Shown one piece after another: positions 25,276-32,823 of a DNA stretch of 33,814 nt. Within the stretch, counting starts at the first letter, position 1, and the number at the start of each line of letters is the position of its first letter. The translations under genes and the position numbers were made by a program. The notes under the pieces were generated by a model, which worked only from the letters and a program-made list of their open reading frames with translations, was not told the origin of the DNA and did not search any database. Source of the DNA: Actinomyces provencensis (GTDB lineage: Bacteria > Actinomycetota > Actinomycetes > Actinomycetales > Actinomycetaceae); the NCBI RefSeq assembly GCF_900155435.1, contig NZ_LT700212.1:2406330-2440143 (forward strand), in the 5' to 3' direction.

Positions 25276-25760
25276 GCTCCGCACCCTTCGTGGTCCCCGA
25301 CGACCCCACCACCCCCTATCCCGTGCCCTTCGACAGGCTCCTCTCCGTGGTCGCCTCCATGGGCTACGAGGTGGACGTGCTGGTCGAGGGCCGCGCCGCC
25401 GGGGCCGTCTTCGACGGCGTCCCCGTCCTCCTCAGCCTCGATGCCACCGGCCGCTTCCTCTCGGTGCGTGCGGTGTGGGACACGGGGATGGACCCGCGGT
25501 CCTCCGCCCAGGCCGTGTTCGCCGCGGCGGACGGGTGGAACAGGGAGAAGTACTTCCCCACCGTCTACTGGATCCCCTCCGAGACCGGCTCGCTGCAGGT
25601 GTGCGCGGACTTCATCGTGGACACCCGTCCCGGCCTGACCGACACGCAGCTGGCGGAGAACATCGGAGCGGGCGTCTCCACGGGGATCGGCGCCATCGGG
25701 TACATGAAGGAGGCCGCCACCCACGCGCTGGGATGGACCGAGCCCCGCGAGGGCGACTGA
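25272..25760 (+). CDS. Second YbjN domain protein
   Basis: Paralogue-like partner of the previous gene, 162 residues. It has an N-terminal helix [24 protein letters not shown], strands [22 protein letters not shown], the helix [19 protein letters not shown] and a C-terminal helix with [21 protein letters not shown]. The two proteins have the same fold but low identity, so they probably form a heterodimer (inference). The ATG overlaps the upstream stop, giving translational coupling, and the helicase gene begins 7 bp after its stop. Confidence 0.85.
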   Translation: MSSAPFVVPDDPTTPYPVPFDRLLSVVASMGYEVDVLVEGRAAGAVFDGVPVLLSLDATGRFLSVRAVWDTGMDPRSSAQAVFAAADGWNREKYFPTVYWIPSETGSLQVCADFIVDTRPGLTDTQLAENIGAGVSTGIGAIGYMKEAATHALGWTEPREGD

Positions 25761-25767
25761 GGCAGAC

Positions 25768-28221
25768 GTGTCGGAGGCCAGCAGCGTCCCTGTCACGGAC
25801 CCTGCCGAACTGGTCGCCCTGCTGGAGGACCTGGGTCGGCGCGACGAGCGCCTCGTCCACATGCACGTCGTCCCGGCGCGCCCCGAGGTCCTGGCGCACT
25901 GGCCCACGTGGGTGCACCCCGGGGTCGTGGACGCCTACGGCGCCCTGGGGATCCGGCGCCCCTGGTCCCACCAGCGCGAGGCGCTCGATGCCGTCCACGC
26001 AGGCCACGACACGGTGCTCGCCACCGGGACGGGATCGGGGAAGTCCCTGGCGGCGTGGGTACCGATCCTCTCCGACCTCGCCACTGCAGCGGGGACGGCC
26101 CGCATCTCCGAGGTGCACCGTCGGCCCACCCTGCTGTACATGTCCCCCACCAAGGCGCTGGCCGCGGACCAGTTGGCCGCCCTCGAACGCCTCCTGGACG
26201 GGAGCGGGCTGCAGGTGCGGGCCTCCACCGCCGACGGGGACACACCCCGGGAGGCCAAGGAGTGGGCGCGCGGACACGCCGACGTCCTGCTGACCAATCC
26301 CGACTTCCTCCACTACGTCATGCTCCCCGGCCACGAACGCTGGACGCGTCTGCTGGCCTCCCTGCGCTACGTCGTCATCGACGAGCTCCACCACTGGAGG
26401 GGCGTCACCGGCTCCCACATCGCCCTGGTCGTGCGACGACTGCTGCGCATCGCCCACCACCTGGGGGCCGATCCCGTGGTCGTCATGCTCTCCGCCACCG
26501 TGCGCGACCCCGCCCTGGTGGGGGAACGCATGACCGGGCGCCACGGGGTGGTCGCCATCGACCGCGACGGCGCGCCCGCGGGTGCCCACCACCTGGCCCT
26601 GTGGCAGGGGGCGCTCATGCGCGACGAGGCCGAGGTGTCCATCGAGTCCTTCCTGGCGGCCGTCCAGGGGGAGGAACCCCTGGTGCTGGAGGCCCCGGTG
26701 CAGCGCCTGTCCGCACCGACGGAGGCCGCGAACCTCACCGCGGCCCTGTTGGAGCACGGGGCGCGCGTGCTGACCTTCGTCCGCTCGCGCCACGGCGCGG
26801 AGACGGTGGCGGCACAGGTGAGGGACCGCCTCTCCTCACACGGGTCACCGCTGTCCGGGGCGGTCGCGGCCTACCGGGGTGGCTACCTGCCCGAGGAGAG
26901 GCGCGCGCTGGAGCGCGACCTGCGCAGTGGCGGCCTGCGCGCCCTGGCCACGACCAGTGCCCTGGAGCTCGGCCTCGACGTCTCCGGTCTGGACGCCACG
27001 GTCACGGCCGGCTGGCCCGGGACCCGTGCGTCCCTGTGGCAGCAGATCGGCCGTGCGGGCAGGGCGGGCAACGAGGGCGTCTCGGTGCTCATCGCCTCCG
27101 ACAACCCCCTGGACAGCTACCTGGTCCACCACCCCGAGGCCGTCCTCGCCGAGGTCGAGGCCTCCGTCATCGACCCCTCGAACCCCTGGGTGCTGGCACC
27201 CCACCTGTGTGCGGCGGCCGCCGAACTGCCCCTCACGGAGGAGGACCTGGCGGTCTTCGACCTGCCCGACACCTCCATGTTCGAGGAGCTCACGGCGCAG
27301 GGCTGGCTGCGGCGACGCTCACGGGGCTGGTACTGGGACGTGACCCGGGAGGGACGCGCAGCGGACCTCACGGACCTGCGCGGATCCGCCGGGGACGTCC
27401 AGATCGTGGAGGCCGGTTCCGGTACGGTCATCGGCACGGTGGACGACTCCTCCGCCGATGCCCAGGTGTTCCCCGACGCGATCTACCTCCACCAGGGACG
27501 CAGCTACCACGTCCTGGAGCTCTCCCCCGTCACCGAGGGGTCCCGCCAGCGGATGGCCGTGGTGGAGGAGGTGCGCACCCGGCTGCGCACGCGCGCCGCC
27601 CAGCACGTCTCCGTGGAGGTCGTCTCGGAGGAGAGGTCCTGGACCTGCCCCGACGGCTCGGTCTCCTGGCACTTCGGCGAGGTCGACGTCTCCACCCGGG
27701 TCACGGACTTCGACCTGTTGCGTCTGCCGGGCCTGGAGTTCATCCGCAACCAGGAACTGCACATGTCCACCCACACCCTGCCCACGCGGGCGGCGTGGTA
27801 CACGCTCTCACCTGCGGGGGCGCGCCTGGCGGGGATCCCCCCGGCCGATCTGCCCGGTGCCCTGCACGCCGCCGAGCACGCGGCCATCGCCCTGCTGCCA
27901 CTGCTGGCGAACTGCGACCGGTGGGACCTCGGTGGGCTCTCCACCGCCGACCACGAGGACACCCACGCCCCCACGGTCTTCGTCCACGACGCCTACCGGG
28001 GTGGCGCGGGGTACTCCGCCCACGGGTTCGACCACGCCCGGGAGTGGATCACGGCGACCCTGGAGGCCGTCTCGACATGTCCCTGCGAGGACGGCTGCCC
28101 CGCATGCATCCAGTCCCCCAAGTGCGGCAACGGCAACGAACCCCTGTCCAAGTCGGGGGCGATCGCCCTGCTGCGCCACGTCGCTGACCGCTGCCCTCCG
28201 GAAATCCCAGCGAACTCATAG
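25768..28221 (+). CDS. DEAD/DEAH-box superfamily 2 DNA helicase, SftH/MrfA (Hrq1-like) type
   Basis: ATP-dependent 3'-5' DNA helicase of 817 residues. Walker [10 protein letters not shown] lies at 85-93, motif II DELH at 204-207, motif III SAT at 241-243 and motif [12 protein letters not shown] in the second RecA domain. The C-terminal DUF1998 region ends with a metal-binding cysteine cluster [10 protein letters not shown] plus Cys786. This architecture matches mycobacterial SftH and Bacillus MrfA, the latter involved in repair of mitomycin-type damage. The GTG start at 25768 has only a weak GAGG-like site and lies 7 bp after the YbjN gene, so expression is probably coupled. Confidence 0.94.
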   Translation: MSEASSVPVTDPAELVALLEDLGRRDERLVHMHVVPARPEVLAHWPTWVHPGVVDAYGALGIRRPWSHQREALDAVHAGHDTVLATGTGSGKSLAAWVPILSDLATAAGTARISEVHRRPTLLYMSPTKALAADQLAALERLLDGSGLQVRASTADGDTPREAKEWARGHADVLLTNPDFLHYVMLPGHERWTRLLASLRYVVIDELHHWRGVTGSHIALVVRRLLRIAHHLGADPVVVMLSATVRDPALVGERMTGRHGVVAIDRDGAPAGAHHLALWQGALMRDEAEVSIESFLAAVQGEEPLVLEAPVQRLSAPTEAANLTAALLEHGARVLTFVRSRHGAETVAAQVRDRLSSHGSPLSGAVAAYRGGYLPEERRALERDLRSGGLRALATTSALELGLDVSGLDATVTAGWPGTRASLWQQIGRAGRAGNEGVSVLIASDNPLDSYLVHHPEAVLAEVEASVIDPSNPWVLAPHLCAAAAELPLTEEDLAVFDLPDTSMFEELTAQGWLRRRSRGWYWDVTREGRAADLTDLRGSAGDVQIVEAGSGTVIGTVDDSSADAQVFPDAIYLHQGRSYHVLELSPVTEGSRQRMAVVEEVRTRLRTRAAQHVSVEVVSEERSWTCPDGSVSWHFGEVDVSTRVTDFDLLRLPGLEFIRNQELHMSTHTLPTRAAWYTLSPAGARLAGIPPADLPGALHAAEHAAIALLPLLANCDRWDLGGLSTADHEDTHAPTVFVHDAYRGGAGYSAHGFDHAREWITATLEAVSTCPCEDGCPACIQSPKCGNGNEPLSKSGAIALLRHVADRCPPEIPANS

Positions 28222-28360
28222 GTTCCACTGACGTTCCCCCAAGATTCGGTGCCTACATTGTTGGTCATCGGGAACAGAGGTTCAGGGATCCAGAAGGGGT
28301 CCGCAGAACCGGAAAGGGACGCTCATCGGGAAGACTCGCACTGTGTTGATGGGATGCCTC

Positions 28361-28388
28361 AAGGGGTCGGTCTTCGGACCGGCCCCTT
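28361..28388. terminator. 12-bp-stem TTCG hairpin, terminator-like
   Basis: AAGGGGTCGGTC at 28361-28372 pairs with GACCGGCCCCTT at 28377-28388 (one G-U wobble in RNA) around the stable tetraloop TTCG. It lies 140 bp past the helicase stop. No T-tract follows, so it could also be part of a structured RNA. Confidence 0.6.
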
Positions 28389-28406
28389 CTGGCGTCCCCA
28401 CTCCGC

Positions 28407-28521
28407 GAAGTCCGCTCTGTTCTGGGCTCGAAGTCCGCTCTGATCTGGGCTCGAAGTCCGCTCTGTTCTGGGCTCGAAGTCCGTCCTGTTCTGGGGTTGA
28501 AGTCCGCTCTGATCTGGCCTT
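28407..28521. repeat. 23-bp direct repeat array, five units
   Basis: Five head-to-tail units start at 28407, 28430, 28453, 28476 and 28499. All begin GAAGTCCG, and the consensus continues CTCTGTTCTGGGCTC. Units 2 and 5 have GATCTGG instead of GTTCTGG; unit 4 is the most diverged. There are no spacers, so it is not CRISPR. 23 bp is about two helical turns, so every unit faces nearly the same side of the DNA. Confidence 0.95.
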
Positions 28522-28585
28522 CAGGTCAGGAACGCCCACTGCGACTCCGCGGTGTGGGTGGGAGTGGGTGGTACGTCCGTTCGGC

Positions 28586-28732
28586 GTGCTGGAATGCACC
28601 CAGTTTCACGACACAGGGACCCGACACCGACGCCACGTGCAACTCACTTCAGCCCTGACCTGCACCAATGTCACCGCCCTCATCTGGGTACCCAATTCCC
28701 GCAGGGAAACTGGGTGCGCCGCATTCCGGCAC
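28586..28732. repeat. 147-bp element with terminal inverted repeats, MITE-like
   Basis: The left arm 28586-28607 contains GGAATGC and ACCCAGTTTC. The right arm 28706-28732 carries their reverse complements, GAAACTGGGT and GCATTCC, with five extra bases between the two words. About 98 bp separate the arms. It could be a non-autonomous transposon or a large hairpin; no coding potential is seen. Confidence 0.6.
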
Positions 28733-28864
28733 ACGTAGAGGCCACAGGGAGCGGGACGTCCCTCCGAAGGACCGAGACTGCGGGTGCCGACACCAGAGAC
28801 GGGTGAGTCCCGTAGCGTGGTGTCACTTCCCGCGGGGTTCTCGTCGTTGTTGACGTAAGAGGGC

Positions 28865-28920
28865 CATCGTGGGAGACCCAAGTTGTTTCCGCCAAGAAGC
28901 AAGGAAGTGATCCCACGATG
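28865..28920 (+). promoter_or_regulatory. Inverted repeat that can sequester the transposase start codon
   Basis: CATCGTGGGA at 28865-28874 is complementary to TCCCACGATG at 28911-28920, whose last three bases are the start codon. The likely ribosome binding site (AAGGAAG) lies in the loop. Copies 2 and 3 keep it as an 11-bp repeat (30879-30889 with 30924-30934, and 32884-32894 with 32929-32939). Confidence 0.65.
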
Positions 28921-30186
28921 ACCCAGTACCAGTCTGCCTTGTCGACCTTGATCGGCGAAGTCCTCGCCGACCCCGACCTCGCGCATCAGGACGTGTTCCG
29001 GCGGATGTTGCAGGCCGGCCTGCAGGACCTGATCAACGCGGAAGCGACGGTCAGGATCGGCGCTGCCCCGCACGAGCGCACCTCGGAGCGCACGACTCGC
29101 CGCAACGGCACCCGCCCGAAGACCCTCGCGACCCCGGCCGGGGAGGTCGACCTCGCGATCCCGAAGCTGCGTGAGGGATCGTTCTTCCCCTCGCTGCTGC
29201 ACCCGCGACGCCGGGTCGATAAGGCCCTCTACGCGGTGATCTGCCAGGCCTGGATCGACGGCGTCTCCACACGCAAGGTCGATCAGCTGATCCGCGCCCT
29301 GGGTAACGACACTGGCATCTCAAGATCGACGGTGTCGCGGATCTGCGGCGAGATCGACGAGGCGGTGCAGGAGTTCTTGTCTCGTCGGATTGACCACACC
29401 TGGTTCCCGTACCTGTTCCTCGACGCCACCTACCTCGACGTCCGCCACCGCGGCCGCGTCGTCTCTCAAGCCCTCGTCGTCGCCACCGGTGTCAGCGGCG
29501 ATGGGCGCCGGGAGATCCTGGGCATGGCGCTCGGGGACGCGGAGACCACCGACTTCTGGACCGAGTTCCTCCGCTCGCTCCGGGACCGCGGACTCAAGGT
29601 CGCCACCGACGCCGACCCGCTCGGCGTGACCCTCGTCACCAGCGACGCCCACGCCGGCCTGAAAGCCGCCGTCAAGGCGATCCTGCCCGGCGCCGGATGG
29701 CAGAGATGCCGGGTCCACTTCGCCCGCAACGTCACCCAGCGCCTCGGGTCGGCCCGTTCCAAGCCGGTCAACGCGTTGATCTCGACGATCTTCGCGCAGA
29801 CCACGGCCGAGGCCGTCACCGCCCAGTACAAAGCCGTCGCCGAGAGCCTCCGCGGCTCGTTCCCCGAGATCACCGAAATGCTCGAGGCAGCCGAGGCTGA
29901 CCTGACCGGGTTCGCTCCGCTGCCCCGAGAACACTGGCAGAAGGTCTGGTCGAACAACCCGATCGAGCGCCTGAACCGCGAGATCAAACGCCGCGCGGAC
30001 GTCGTCCAGATCTTCCCTGACCGCGACTGCGTGACCCGCCTCATCGGCGCCGTACTCCAGGAGCAGCACGAGGAATGGAGCTACGGCGAACGCCGCTACT
30101 TCTCCGACATCTCGATGCGCAAACTCGTCCACACCCTGCACCAGCACACCGACCCCGCACACCCCGACCTCTACCTCACCGCCTGA
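28918..30186 (+). CDS. IS256-family (mutator type) transposase, copy 1
   Basis: DDE transposase of 422 residues that cuts and moves the IS. The N-terminal DNA-binding region is followed by SRSTVSRICGEIDEAVQEF. Catalytic regions are YLFLDATYLDVRHRG (first Asp), LVTSDAHAGLKAAV (second Asp), the family signature WQRCRVHFARNV and NNPIERLNREIKRR (catalytic Glu). The gene is intact. It differs from copies 2 and 3 over the first 670 bases, including a 3-codon insertion (VSGDGRR versus EGRR), and is identical to copy 2 from 29584 onward. Confidence 0.97.
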   Translation: MTQYQSALSTLIGEVLADPDLAHQDVFRRMLQAGLQDLINAEATVRIGAAPHERTSERTTRRNGTRPKTLATPAGEVDLAIPKLREGSFFPSLLHPRRRVDKALYAVICQAWIDGVSTRKVDQLIRALGNDTGISRSTVSRICGEIDEAVQEFLSRRIDHTWFPYLFLDATYLDVRHRGRVVSQALVVATGVSGDGRREILGMALGDAETTDFWTEFLRSLRDRGLKVATDADPLGVTLVTSDAHAGLKAAVKAILPGAGWQRCRVHFARNVTQRLGSARSKPVNALISTIFAQTTAEAVTAQYKAVAESLRGSFPEITEMLEAAEADLTGFAPLPREHWQKVWSNNPIERLNREIKRRADVVQIFPDRDCVTRLIGAVLQEQHEEWSYGERRYFSDISMRKLVHTLHQHTDPAHPDLYLTA

Positions 30187-30289
30187 CCACCACACACCAG
30201 AAGAAACAACAGCAGTGACACCACACCACGGGACTTGACCTGTCCGTGCTATTAGTGTCACTGTAAGTCTGACAGGAGGAGATAGAACT

Positions 30290-30742
30290 ATGGCGAAAAT
30301 CATCGGCGTATCGAAGTTTGAACGGCTCTTTCGGGAGGCAGCCGGCCTGGACGTGGACAAGAACGACCTGGCGCGGCTGAACGATTTCGTGCGGCAGAAG
30401 GTCTACGATCTGTTGCTGGCGGCGCAGGCCACGGCCAAGGACAACCAGCGAGACGTCATCCAGCTGCACGACCTGCCGCTGACGCTCGGCTTCAAGGAGA
30501 GCATGCGGGCCTTCGACGGGCTGGACACCGCACTGGAGCTTCAGCCTATCCTGGATCAGCTGGTAGCCCTGCCCCCGCTCGACCTGGCCTACAGCTATGA
30601 GATGGAAGCGGAGTTGCCGCGCCTGGTCGGCGGGCTGACGGTGGCGCTGGCACGTGCCTTCAAAATCCTCGATCCTAAGGTCAAAAACCCGCAGAGCGTG
30701 CACTGGGAGCGGGCCAAGGCTATCTTTGACCTGCTCTTTTAG
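30290..30742 (+). CDS. DUF1931 single-chain histone-fold protein, copy 1
   Basis: Small cytoplasmic protein of 150 residues in the DUF1931 family, whose known structures (Aquifex aeolicus Aq_328 and a Thermus protein) are two histone folds in one chain. Family signatures are FERLFREAAGLDVDKNDL (10-27), RDVIQLHDLPLTLGF (54-68), LDTALELQPILDQLVALPPLDL (78-99) and a C-terminal LDPKVKNPQSVHWERAKAIF. DNA binding is plausible but unproven for this group. AGGAGG (30274-30279) lies 10 bases before the ATG. Codon and base use are less extreme than in the host genes, suggesting transfer. It is the only gene between two IS256 copies. Confidence 0.9.
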   Translation: MAKIIGVSKFERLFREAAGLDVDKNDLARLNDFVRQKVYDLLLAAQATAKDNQRDVIQLHDLPLTLGFKESMRAFDGLDTALELQPILDQLVALPPLDLAYSYEMEAELPRLVGGLTVALARAFKILDPKVKNPQSVHWERAKAIFDLLF

Positions 30743-30818
30743 CGTGCCGGACAAGACCTCGATTCGGGTTGCGCGTGGCAGGTCCAGCACTGCGTCAGCG
30801 GGAGGCCTGGCCGCGGGT

Positions 30819-32241
30819 GAGTCCAATAGCGTGGTGTCAATTCCCGCGGGGTTCTCGTCGTCGTAGACGGTGAAGGGCCATCGTGGGATGACCAGTTGTT
30901 TCCGCCAAGAAGCAAGAAGAGTGATCCCACGATGACCCACAACCAGTCTGCCCTGACGACCCTGATCGGCGAAGTCCTCGCCGACCCCGACCTGGCCCAC
31001 TCGGACGTGTTCCGGCGAATGCTGCAGGCCGGCCTGCAAGACCTGATCAACGCGGAAGCGACCGTGAAGATCGGCGCGGCCCGTTACGAACGCACCCCGG
31101 AGCGGACCACCCGCCGTAACGGCACCCGGCCGAAGACCCTCGCGACCCCGGCCGGGGAGGTGGACCTTCAGATCCCGAAGCTGCGGGAGGGGTCGTTCTT
31201 CCCCTCGCTGCTGAGCCCGCGCCGCCGGGTCGACAAGGCGCTCTACGCGGTGATCTGTCAGGCCTGGATCGACGGCGTCTCGACCCGCAAGGTCGATCAG
31301 CTGATCCGCGCCCTGGGTAACGACACTGGCATCTCAAGATCGACGGTGTCGCGGATCTGCGGTGAGATCGACGAGGCGGTGCAGGAGTTCCTTTCCCGCC
31401 GGATCGATCACACTTGGTTCCCGTACCTGTTCCTCGACGCGACCTACCTCGACGTCCGCCACCGCGGCCGGGTCGCCTCGCAGGCCCTCGTCGTCGCCAC
31501 CGGCGAGGGCAGGCGGGAGATCCTCGGGATGGCGCTCGGTGACGCGGAGACCACCGACTTCTGGACCGAGTTCCTCCGCAGCCTCCGCGACCGCGGACTC
31601 AAGGTCGCCACCGACGCCGACCCGCTCGGCGTGACCCTCGTCACCAGCGACGCCCACGCCGGCCTGAAAGCCGCCGTCAAGGCGATCCTGCCCGGCGCCG
31701 GATGGCAGAGATGCCGGGTCCACTTCGCCCGCAACGTCACCCAGCGCCTCGGGTCGGCCCGTTCCAAGCCGGTCAACGCGTTGATCTCGACGATCTTCGC
31801 GCAGACCACGGCCGAGGCCGTCACCGCCCAGTACAAAGCCGTCGCCGAGAGCCTCCGCGGCTCGTTCCCCGAGATCACCGAAATGCTCGAGGCAGCCGAG
31901 GCTGACCTGACCGGGTTCGCTCCGCTGCCCCGAGAACACTGGCAGAAGGTCTGGTCGAACAACCCGATCGAGCGCCTGAACCGCGAGATCAAACGCCGCG
32001 CGGACGTCGTCCAGATCTTCCCTGACCGCGACTGCGTGACCCGCCTCATCGGCGCCGTACTCCAGGAGCAGCACGAGGAATGGAGCTACGGCGAACGCCG
32101 CTACTTCTCCGACATCTCGATGCGCAAACTCGTCCACACCCTGCACCAGCACACCGACCCCGCACACCCCGACCTCTACCTCACCGCCTGACCACCACAC
32201 ACCAGAAGAAACAACAGCAGTGACACCACACCACGGGACTT
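30819..32241 (+). mobile_element. IS256-family insertion sequence, copy 2
   Basis: The left end at 30819 (GAGTCCAATAGCGTGGTG) is a slightly different version of copy 1's. The right end at 32219-32241 is identical to copy 1's. The 5' half is a diverged IS variant and the 3' half is the copy-1 sequence, so this copy is mosaic. Confidence 0.85.
30932..32191 (+). CDS. IS256-family transposase, copy 2
   Basis: Intact transposase of 419 residues with the same catalytic regions as copy 1. I chose the ATG at 30932 because it aligns with copy 1's start and follows AAGAAGAG; an upstream TTG at 30896 is open in frame but unlikely. Changes from copy 1 are confined to the N-terminal half (for example MTHNQSALTTL versus MTQYQSALSTL). 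The DUF1931 gene lies 189 bp upstream and a second copy begins 103 bp downstream. Confidence 0.96.
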   Translation: MTHNQSALTTLIGEVLADPDLAHSDVFRRMLQAGLQDLINAEATVKIGAARYERTPERTTRRNGTRPKTLATPAGEVDLQIPKLREGSFFPSLLSPRRRVDKALYAVICQAWIDGVSTRKVDQLIRALGNDTGISRSTVSRICGEIDEAVQEFLSRRIDHTWFPYLFLDATYLDVRHRGRVASQALVVATGEGRREILGMALGDAETTDFWTEFLRSLRDRGLKVATDADPLGVTLVTSDAHAGLKAAVKAILPGAGWQRCRVHFARNVTQRLGSARSKPVNALISTIFAQTTAEAVTAQYKAVAESLRGSFPEITEMLEAAEADLTGFAPLPREHWQKVWSNNPIERLNREIKRRADVVQIFPDRDCVTRLIGAVLQEQHEEWSYGERRYFSDISMRKLVHTLHQHTDPAHPDLYLTA

Positions 32242-32294
32242 GACCTGTCCGTGCTATTAGTGTCACTGTAAGTCTGACAGGAGGAGATAGAACT

Positions 32295-32747
32295 ATGGCG
32301 AAAATCATCGGCGTATCGAAGTTTGAACGGCTCTTTCGGGAGGCAGCCGGCCTGGACGTGGACAAGAACGACCTGGCGCGGCTGAACGATTTCGTGCGGC
32401 AGAAGGTCTACGATCTGTTGCTGGCGGCGCAGGCCACGGCCAAGGACAACCAGCGAGACGTCATCCAGCTGCACGACCTGCCGCTGACGCTCGGCTTCAA
32501 GGAGAGCATGCGGGCCTTCGACGGGCTGGACACCGCACTGGAGCTTCAGCCTATCCTGGATCAGCTGGTAGCCCTGCCCCCGCTCGACCTGGCCTACAGC
32601 TATGAGATGGAAGCGGAGTTGCCGCGCCTGGTCGGCGGGCTGACGGTGGCGCTGGCACGTGCCTTCAAAATCCTCGATCCTAAGGTCAAAAACCCGCAGA
32701 GCGTGCACTGGGAGCGGGCCAAGGCTATCTTTGACCTGCTCTTTTAG
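32295..32747 (+). CDS. DUF1931 single-chain histone-fold protein, copy 2
   Basis: Identical in protein, and as far as I can read in DNA, to the copy 2005 bp upstream, including its ribosome binding site and the bases after the stop. It belongs to the second unit of the tandem array, so gene dosage rises with unit number. Identity points to very recent duplication or to an assembly artefact. Confidence 0.9.
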   Translation: MAKIIGVSKFERLFREAAGLDVDKNDLARLNDFVRQKVYDLLLAAQATAKDNQRDVIQLHDLPLTLGFKESMRAFDGLDTALELQPILDQLVALPPLDLAYSYEMEAELPRLVGGLTVALARAFKILDPKVKNPQSVHWERAKAIFDLLF

Positions 32748-32823
32748 CGTGCCGGACAAGACCTCGATTCGGGTTGCGCGTGGCAGGTCCAGCACTGCGT
32801 CAGCGGGAGGCCTGGCCGCGGGT

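Larger units (their letters stand above)
28222..28804. other. Non-coding gap between helicase and IS256 array
   Basis: No gene is supported. In order, the gap holds a strong TTCG-capped hairpin (28361-28388), five 23-bp direct repeats (28407-28521) and a 147-bp element with terminal inverted repeats (28586-28732). GC content is visibly lower than in the flanking genes. Confidence 0.6.
28805..30236 (+). mobile_element. IS256-family insertion sequence, copy 1
   Basis: The inverted ends are GAGTCCCGTAGCGTGGTG (from 28805) and, at 30214-30236, the matching right end read on the minus strand (AAGTCCCGTGGTGTGGTG). They match at about 20 of 23 bases. Outer limits are approximate. I find no direct repeat in the flanks (left GACGGGT, right GACCTGT), as expected when the flanks come from different recombination events. 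Confidence 0.85.

Noticed and set aside
25908-28187. 759-codon open frame overlapping the helicase gene
   Set aside because: Arg/Gly/Pro-rich frame-shifted shadow; the helicase motifs are all in the other frame.
28255-28263. Third occurrence of ACATTGTTG, as a scar of a lost ISL3 element
   Set aside because: A single 9-mer without IS ends nearby; it may be chance or merely a preferred target word.
28407-28521. CRISPR array
   Set aside because: The 23-bp units are head to tail without spacers and no cas gene is in the window.
29320-30360. Long antisense frames over the IS256 copies and the DUF1931 genes
   Set aside because: They follow the transposase and DUF1931 codon pattern in reverse and show no recognisable protein features.
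30896-30931. TTG at 30896 as the start of transposase copy 2
   Set aside because: Copy 1 and copy 3 align at the ATG, and the extension covers the regulatory inverted repeat.
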